Assembly (NCBI RefSeq): GCF_017875735.1
Contig: NZ_JAGGMZ010000001.1
Location: 3,472,001 to 3,536,000, forward strand
Direction: 5' to 3'
From: Arthrobacter sp. CAN_C5
GTDB lineage: Bacteria; Actinomycetota; Actinomycetes; Actinomycetales; Micrococcaceae
DNA: 64,000 nucleotides
Position numbers and translations under genes: made by a program
In this document: positions 56,524-64,000 of the stretch, in pieces
Layout of the letters: each line of letters starts with the position of its first letter
Position numbering within the stretch: the first letter of the stretch is position 1
The notes under the pieces: generated by a model
Told to the model about the DNA's origin: nothing
The model's input: the letters and a program-made list of their open reading frames with translations, nothing else
The model's database searches: none

Positions 56524-59135
56524 TGAAGGCAATCCGCAGATTTACAGTCCGTACCGTTCTCCCCGAAAGCATCGCCCCACTGGGCAAGCTGGCAGGCAAC
56601 CTGCGGTGGTCGTGGCATCTGCCGACCACCCGACTGTTCCGGGACCTCGACCCGGTGGCGTGGGAGGCGAGCGGCCAGGACCCCGTCGCTTTCCTCGGCT
56701 CGGTCACCCGCGAGCAGCTCAGCCAGCTCGCCGACAACGAGCGTCTTGTCGCCCGGATTGCCGAACTGGGCAGCGATCTGGATAAGTACCTGACCGAACC
56801 GCGCTGGTACCAGTCCCTCGGCGATGACGCACCGCGCTCAATCGCCTACTTCTCCCCTGAATACGGCATCAGCGCCGTCCTCCCCCAGTACTCAGGCGGC
56901 CTCGGCATCCTCGCTGGCGACCATCTCAAGGCTGCCTCCGACCTGGGCGTACCGCTCATCGGCGTTGGGCTGCTCTACCAGGCCGGGTACTTCAAGCAGT
57001 CCCTCTCCCGCGACGCCTGGCAACAGGAAACCTACCCGGTCCTCGATCCCGACGGCCTGCCCCTGACCCTCCTCCGCGAGGAGGACGGCAGTCCGGCCAA
57101 GGTGGTCCTCCCGCTGCCCGCCGGACGGCAGCTGATCGCGCACATCTGGCGCGCCGACGTCGGCCGCGTCCCCCTCCTGCTCCTGGACTCCAACGTTGCT
57201 GGCAACGATGAGGCCGCCCGTAATGTTACTGACCGCCTCTACGGTGGTGGCGGCGACCAGCGCCTGCAGCAGGAACTGCTGTTGGGCATGGGCGGCGTGA
57301 AGGCGCTGCGCGTCTTCGAACGCCTCACCGGCACCCCGGCACCCGAGGTGTTCCACACCAACGAGGGTCACGCCGGCTTCCTCGGCATCGAACGGATCCG
57401 GGAACTGATGGACCCGTCCAACCTCTCGCCGATGAGCTGGGAAGAGGCGCTCACCGCGGGGCGCTCCTGCACCGTGTTCACCACCCACACCCCGGTGCCC
57501 GCGGGGATCGACCGGTTCGAGAAGTCCCAGATCGAGCACTTCTTCGACGCCGGGCTGGCACCATCCGTACCAACGGCGAAGGTCCTCACTCTCGGCGCCG
57601 AGAACTACGTCGACGGCGACCCCAACAAGTTCAACATGGCGGTCATGGGCCTGCGCCTGGCGCAGCGCGCGAACGGCGTCGCCAAGCTGCACGGCGTGGT
57701 GTCCCGCGGCATGTTCTCCGGGCTGTGGCCGGGCTTCGACACCAGCGAGGTCCCCATTTCCTCGGTCACCAACGGCGTCCACGTCCCCACCTGGGTTGAC
57801 CCGCTGATCGCGGACTTCGCCAAGGAGAGGTTCGGCGCCGAGTCGGTCCTCGACCCGCAGTGGTCCAACGTGTACGACGTCGAGGACTCGGATATCTGGG
57901 CCCTGCGCCGCCGCCTGCGGTCCAACCTGATCGATGACGTCCGGCAGCGCCTGCGGTCCTCGTGGAAGAAGCGGGGAGCGGCCGACGCCGAACTGGCGTG
58001 GACCAACAACGTGCTCGACCCGGACATCCTCACCATCGGGTTTGCCCGCCGGGTGCCCACCTACAAGCGGCTGACCCTGATGCTCAGGGACCCCGCCCGC
58101 CTGAAGGCCCTGCTGCTGCACCCGGACAACCCGATCCAGCTGGTCATTGCCGGAAAATCGCATCCGGCCGACGAGCAGGGCAAGCGGATGATCCAGGACC
58201 TGGTCCGGTTCACCGACGACCCGGAGGTACGCCACCGAATCGTGTTCCTGCCGAACTACGACATCGCCATGGCACGCACCCTGTTCCCCGGCTGCGACGT
58301 CTGGCTGAACAACCCGCTGCGGCCGCTCGAGGCCTGTGGCACGTCAGGGATGAAATCGGCCATCAACGGCGGACTCAACCTGTCGGTGCTCGACGGCTGG
58401 TGGGATGAAATGTACGACGGCGACAACGGCTGGGCCATCCCCACGGCCAACAACGACGCCTCCCCCGAGGAGCGCGACGACATTGAGGCCTCGGCGTTGT
58501 ACGACCTGCTCGAGGAGCAGGTGGCACCACGGTTCTACAGCACGGTGCGCTCGGAAGGCGCCGGTGCTGCGGGACCGTCGGAGCTCTCCCACGACGGCGT
58601 CCCGCACCAGTGGGTGGCCATGATCAAGCACACCATGGCCAACCTGGGACCGGCGGTGTCCGCCGAGCGGATGCTGCAGGACTATGTCAGCCACCTGTAC
58701 CAGCCGGCCTGGCGGGCCGGTCGTCTGGCCGCCGAGTCGGACTACACGGCAGCGAAGCACACCGCTGCCTGGCGGTCGCGCATCAACGACGGCTGGTCGG
58801 CTGTCCAGGTGGAACACGTCGACTCAATCGGCGTCGCCGAGGATCCCCAGATCGGTGATTCGCTGACCATCAACGCCTACGTGTCGCTCGGTGCCCTCTC
58901 CCCTGAGGATGTCGCCGTCGAGGTGGCATACGGTCGGGCTTCCGAGAATGACGAGCTCAGCGAGGTGGCCCTGGCCGACCTTGAGGTCTCCGAGAACCTC
59001 GGAGCGGGCCGGTACCAGTTCTCCGGCGGAGTGACGATCGACCACTCAGGATCCTTCGGGTACACCGTCCGGGTGCTGCCGAAGCACGTCAGCCTGGCCT
59101 CGAAGTCCGAACTCGGACTGGTCGCCAACGCGTAG
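56523..59135 (+). CDS. glgP: Alpha-glucan (glycogen) phosphorylase
   Basis: Releases glucose-1-phosphate from alpha-1,4-glucan ends using phosphate and PLP (GT35), 870 residues. An N-terminal DUF3417 domain (about 10-125) marks the actinobacterial type. Key motifs: YFSPEYGISAVLPQYSGGLGILAGDHLKAASDLG, HTNEGHAGF, and the PLP-lysine region EACGTSGMKSAINGG. GTG 56523 (MKAIRRFTVRTVLPESI) is the family start; the frame upstream to a TTG at 56427 is not conserved. It is divergent from glgE and convergent with glgX. Confidence 0.96.
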   Translation: MKAIRRFTVRTVLPESIAPLGKLAGNLRWSWHLPTTRLFRDLDPVAWEASGQDPVAFLGSVTREQLSQLADNERLVARIAELGSDLDKYLTEPRWYQSLGDDAPRSIAYFSPEYGISAVLPQYSGGLGILAGDHLKAASDLGVPLIGVGLLYQAGYFKQSLSRDAWQQETYPVLDPDGLPLTLLREEDGSPAKVVLPLPAGRQLIAHIWRADVGRVPLLLLDSNVAGNDEAARNVTDRLYGGGGDQRLQQELLLGMGGVKALRVFERLTGTPAPEVFHTNEGHAGFLGIERIRELMDPSNLSPMSWEEALTAGRSCTVFTTHTPVPAGIDRFEKSQIEHFFDAGLAPSVPTAKVLTLGAENYVDGDPNKFNMAVMGLRLAQRANGVAKLHGVVSRGMFSGLWPGFDTSEVPISSVTNGVHVPTWVDPLIADFAKERFGAESVLDPQWSNVYDVEDSDIWALRRRLRSNLIDDVRQRLRSSWKKRGAADAELAWTNNVLDPDILTIGFARRVPTYKRLTLMLRDPARLKALLLHPDNPIQLVIAGKSHPADEQGKRMIQDLVRFTDDPEVRHRIVFLPNYDIAMARTLFPGCDVWLNNPLRPLEACGTSGMKSAINGGLNLSVLDGWWDEMYDGDNGWAIPTANNDASPEERDDIEASALYDLLEEQVAPRFYSTVRSEGAGAAGPSELSHDGVPHQWVAMIKHTMANLGPAVSAERMLQDYVSHLYQPAWRAGRLAAESDYTAAKHTAAWRSRINDGWSAVQVEHVDSIGVAEDPQIGDSLTINAYVSLGALSPEDVAVEVAYGRASENDELSEVALADLEVSENLGAGRYQFSGGVTIDHSGSFGYTVRVLPKHVSLASKSELGLVANA

Positions 59136-59335
59136 GACAACAACTTGCAGGCCCAGCGCCTGTTCAGCATGAGCGGCAGTCGCGCCAGAGTTTCCTGGTG
59201 TGGGTGCCGCTTTTGCGTGGCCGGAAAACTGCGTACCGGCAGGGCTGCGTACCGGCAGGGCCGCGCCTCAGCACCCCTGCGCGAAGGGGAACCCGGGGTG
59301 CGGGTGAGACCTGCGGCTGAATCCTGGCGGCGGGG
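59136..59335. other. Region between glgP and glgX with a tandem 16 bp duplication
   Basis: TGCGTACCGGCAGGGC occurs twice in a row (59230-59245 and 59246-59261). A weak hairpin GCACCCC/GGGGTGC (59271-59277 with 59295-59301) could end transcription. No gene is visible. Confidence 0.6.
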
Positions 59336-61408
<2,073 letters not shown>

Positions 61409-61429
61409 GGCGGGTGGTCAGCGCGGCGG

Positions 61430-62416
61430 TTAGGCGGAACGCTGGCGCGAGATCTCGTACAGGCTGATCCCCACTGCCATTGATGCGTTCAGCGACTCCA
61501 TCGCGGAATCAATGGGAATCGAGACGATCTGGTCGCAGTTCTCGCGCACGAGGCGTGACAGGCCCTTGCCCTCCGAACCCACGACAAGGCAGACCGGCTC
61601 GCGGCCAAGTGTCAGGTCCGGGAGGGACACGTCGCCGTCGCCGTCGAGGCCCAGCACAAAGATGCCCTTGTCCTTGAAGGACTTCAGGGTGGAGTTCAGG
61701 TTGCCGGCCTTGGCGACGGGGACCCGCACGGCAGCGCCGGCACTGGTCTTCCACGCCGAGGCGGTCATCCCGACGGACCGTCGCTCGGGCACGATGACGC
61801 CATGCCCGCTGAACGCGGACAGCGACCTGATGATGGCGCCGAGGTTACGCGGGTCGGTGATGCCGTCCAGGGCCACGAACAACGGTGCGTTGTTGATGTG
61901 GCCCTTCTTCCATTTCTGGATGGTCTCGGTGGCCAGGTCGACGGCGTCGGCGTAATCGTAGGGCGGGATCTGCAGCATGATGCCCTGGTGTACCGAGCCA
62001 TCCGCCATCCGGTCCAGCTCGGTCTTGCCGGTTTCCATCAGCGGGATACCCCGCTCGGTGGCGAGCTTCAGCGATTCGCGGATCCGCTCGTCCATTTCGA
62101 TGCGGATAGCCACGTGCAGCGCTTTCGCGGGGATACCAGCCCTGAGGGACTCGACCACCGCGTTGCGCCCGGTGACCATTTCTTCGGTGCCCTTGCCGCG
62201 CGTGTTGCGGGACGACCCGGGGTTGCGGTTGCCTGAGTGCTTGGCCGCCGACCGTTCGGCGAGCTGCTTGCTCTTGTGTGCCTTGTGGTACGGGCGGTCC
62301 TCGGCCTTCGGGGTGGGACCCTTGCCTTCCAGCGCCTTGCGTCCAAGGCCTCCGGTTCCGCCCGAGGGGCCCTTTTTGCTCTTGCGCACAGCGCCGGGAC
62401 GTCCGTGAGTGGCCAT
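61430..62416 (-). CDS. rlmB: 23S rRNA (guanosine-2'-O-)-methyltransferase RlmB
   Basis: SpoU/TrmH-family methyltransferase, 328 residues; it would 2'-O-methylate a guanosine of 23S rRNA (G2251 in E. coli). A basic N-terminal extension of about 70 residues (Lys, Arg, Gly, Ser) precedes the substrate-binding domain (GRNAVVESLRAGIPAKALHV). The knotted SPOUT core has NLGAIIRSLSAF, VVGSEGKGLSRLV and SLNASMAVGISLYE. The ATG at 62416 was chosen; a GTG about 33 bases upstream is in frame, but AAAGG suits the ATG. Confidence 0.94.
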   Translation of the reverse strand: MATHGRPGAVRKSKKGPSGGTGGLGRKALEGKGPTPKAEDRPYHKAHKSKQLAERSAAKHSGNRNPGSSRNTRGKGTEEMVTGRNAVVESLRAGIPAKALHVAIRIEMDERIRESLKLATERGIPLMETGKTELDRMADGSVHQGIMLQIPPYDYADAVDLATETIQKWKKGHINNAPLFVALDGITDPRNLGAIIRSLSAFSGHGVIVPERRSVGMTASAWKTSAGAAVRVPVAKAGNLNSTLKSFKDKGIFVLGLDGDGDVSLPDLTLGREPVCLVVGSEGKGLSRLVRENCDQIVSIPIDSAMESLNASMAVGISLYEISRQRSA

Positions 62417-62508
62417 GGGGAAAACACCTTTGGGTAGAAGATTGGTCACCCCAGTTTACGCGGGTACAGCCGTCGAGTTCACCGCCGCGTCGGCGGAGAC
62501 GTGACGGG

Positions 62509-63963
62509 TCAGTTCTTCAGGGTCCAGGAGGCGCCGTCGGCAGTGTCCTCAATGACGATACCGGCGCTGGTGAGCGCGTCCCTGATGGCGTCGGCCTGCG
62601 CCCAATCCTTCGCTTCCCGGGCAAGGGTGCGCTGCTGCAGCTGGGAGGCGATCAAGGTGTCCAGTGCCTGGTGCTCGGGGCTGCGGGGGCCCTTACTGGG
62701 GTCCTGGACGTCGTCGAGTCCCAGGATCCCGGTCATGGTCATGACGTCGATGAACGCCTTCCGGGTGGTTTCGCTGTCCCCGGCGGCCAGCGCCGTATTG
62801 CCGGCGCGCACCGTGTCGTGGAGGACCGCGAGCGCCTGGGGCACGTTGAGGTCGTCGTTCATGGCATCGCTGAAGGCCGCTGGCGCTCCGGGAGAGGTGA
62901 ACCCGAATCCGTCCGGGAATTCCCGGGCTGCGGCTTTGGCGAGGAACCCGTCGATGCGTTCGACGGCGGCGGCTGCCTCGTGCAGGGAGGTGGGCCGGTA
63001 GTCGAGCACCGAACGATAGTGCGCCTGCCCGAGGTAGTACCGCACCACGCGCGGACTGGCGAGATCAAGCATCTCGGCGGGGCTGACCGTGTTACCGATG
63101 GATTTGGACATCTTCTCGCCCTCGAAGGTGACCATGCCGTTGTGCATCCAGTATCGGGCGAAGGGGTGCCCGGCGGCCTGCGACTGGGCCATTTCGTTCT
63201 CGTGGTGCGGGAATCGCAGGTCCAGGCCGCCACCGTGGATATCAAACTCGGTGCCAAGGTACTTCGTGACCATGGCCGAGCATTCCAGGTGCCAGCCCGG
63301 CCTGCCGGGCCCCCACGGGCTGGGCCAGGCCGCGGTGTCCGGCTCGCCTTCCTTCCACCCTTTCCAGAGTGCGAAGTCGCGTGGATCGCGCTTCCGGTTG
63401 ATGAATTCGGGTTCGACGTCGGTGGCGCTTTGCATGTCGTCGATGTTCTGCCGTGTCAGCGAGCCGTACCCTTTCCACGACCGGACGTCGAAATAGACGT
63501 CTCCTGAGTCGTCGTTGGCCGGGTAGGCGTGCCCCCGGTCGATCAGGAGCTGAATCAGGGAGTGCATTTCGGGGATGTGGCCGGTGGCGCGCGGCTCGTA
63601 CGTGGGCCGGCGCACCCCGAGGGTGTCGTAGGCCCGCTGGAATTCCAGTTCGTAGCGGTAGGCCAGTGCCCACCACTGTTCGCCGCGCAACTGGCGGGGC
63701 AGGGCGTCGTCGTGCTCGGATTCCTTGGCACGGGCAAGAATCTTGTCATCGATGTCGGTCACGTTGCGGACCGTCGTGACCCGGTAGCCGCTGGCGCTCA
63801 GCCAGCGCGTGAGCTGGTCGAACGCGATCGCCGAGCGGATGTGGCCCACGTGCGGCATCCCCTGCACGGTGGCGCCGCAGTAGTACAGTCCCACCTCACC
63901 CTGCTTGAGGGGAACGAAGTCGCGGATCTGCGCGGTCGCGGTGTCATAGAATCTCAGGCTCAC
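62509..63963 (-). CDS. cysS: Cysteinyl-tRNA synthetase
   Basis: Class I synthetase that charges tRNA-Cys, 484 residues. The zinc-binding Cys29 (LYYCGAT), HIGH-like PHVGHIRS (37-44), and KMSKS (284-288) are present, as are Cys228, His253 and Glu255 (LECSA, FPHHENE) of the zinc site. The start is GTG 63963 (GTGAGCCTGAG) with GGAG close ahead. In many actinobacteria it is followed by rlmB, as here. Only 37 bases remain before the window edge. Confidence 0.97.
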   Translation of the reverse strand: MSLRFYDTATAQIRDFVPLKQGEVGLYYCGATVQGMPHVGHIRSAIAFDQLTRWLSASGYRVTTVRNVTDIDDKILARAKESEHDDALPRQLRGEQWWALAYRYELEFQRAYDTLGVRRPTYEPRATGHIPEMHSLIQLLIDRGHAYPANDDSGDVYFDVRSWKGYGSLTRQNIDDMQSATDVEPEFINRKRDPRDFALWKGWKEGEPDTAAWPSPWGPGRPGWHLECSAMVTKYLGTEFDIHGGGLDLRFPHHENEMAQSQAAGHPFARYWMHNGMVTFEGEKMSKSIGNTVSPAEMLDLASPRVVRYYLGQAHYRSVLDYRPTSLHEAAAAVERIDGFLAKAAAREFPDGFGFTSPGAPAAFSDAMNDDLNVPQALAVLHDTVRAGNTALAAGDSETTRKAFIDVMTMTGILGLDDVQDPSKGPRSPEHQALDTLIASQLQQRTLAREAKDWAQADAIRDALTSAGIVIEDTADGASWTLKN

Positions 63964-64000
63964 CGCTCCAGATTAGCCGGTCGCGGTGGACGGCTTCATC

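Noticed and set aside
56892..58235. 447-codon open frame on the minus strand inside glgP
   Set aside because: Antisense shadow; glgP carries the PLP and substrate motifs in its own frame.

Overview
This window comes from a high-GC Gram-positive chromosome, most likely a member of the Micrococcaceae (Arthrobacter group). This is inferred from gene content: DUF3263 and DUF4193 proteins, a WXG100 protein, a CIRCE-controlled groEL, the GlgE alpha-glucan pathway, rRNA operons without spacer tRNAs, and frequent GTG/TTG starts. No exact species can be named from sequence alone.

Region 1 (1-24 kb) is ordinary core chromosome. It holds the 3' part of a sensor histidine kinase, a WXG100 protein, groEL, a GNAT acetyltransferase, LytR_C and DUF3263 proteins, ung, a FemAB/ThrE pair, an aldo-keto reductase/SDR pair, a TspO-like membrane protein, DUF4193, an Old Yellow Enzyme homologue, two small lipoproteins, an M23 peptidase behind a structured leader, purU, a GH35 glycosidase, a stress cluster (USP, cupin, flavohaemoglobin), tRNA-Thr and a membrane-anchored DsbA-like protein.

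Region 2 (24-32 kb) starts with otsA-otsB (trehalose synthesis). It continues with a MsiK/UgpC-type sugar-import ATPase without permeases, a DUF4032 protein, a DUF4190 membrane protein, a GlcD-type FAD oxidase and an SRPBCC protein.

Region 3 (31.9-48.6 kb) consists of two nearly identical rRNA operons in the same orientation (minus strand, order 16S-23S-5S). They form 5.9 kb direct repeats around a 4.9 kb unique segment. That segment holds a GNAT gene split by an intact IS21-family element (istA-istB, 6 bp target duplication TCTCCC) and a small two-helix membrane protein. The repeat ends exactly at the -10 box of the rRNA promoter, so the two operons have different -35 boxes.

Region 4 (48.8-61.4 kb) is a glycogen/trehalose module. 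A minus-strand operon with one-base overlaps encodes GlgE, TreS and a single 1,232-residue protein that joins a maltokinase (Pep2-like) domain to the GlgB branching enzyme. glgP is divergent from it, and glgX lies convergent to glgP. With OtsAB, these genes give a route glucose -> trehalose -> maltose -> maltose-1-phosphate -> branched alpha-glucan -> glucose-1-phosphate. rlmB and cysS close the window.

The most unusual items are the maltokinase-GlgB fusion, a perfect hairpin that ends in the glgP start codon, an unassigned structured leader ahead of the M23 peptidase gene, the IS21 insertion that can be reversed on paper, a hairpin around the istA start codon, and the rRNA repeat boundary at the promoter. 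I found no CRISPR array, prophage or obvious defence island.
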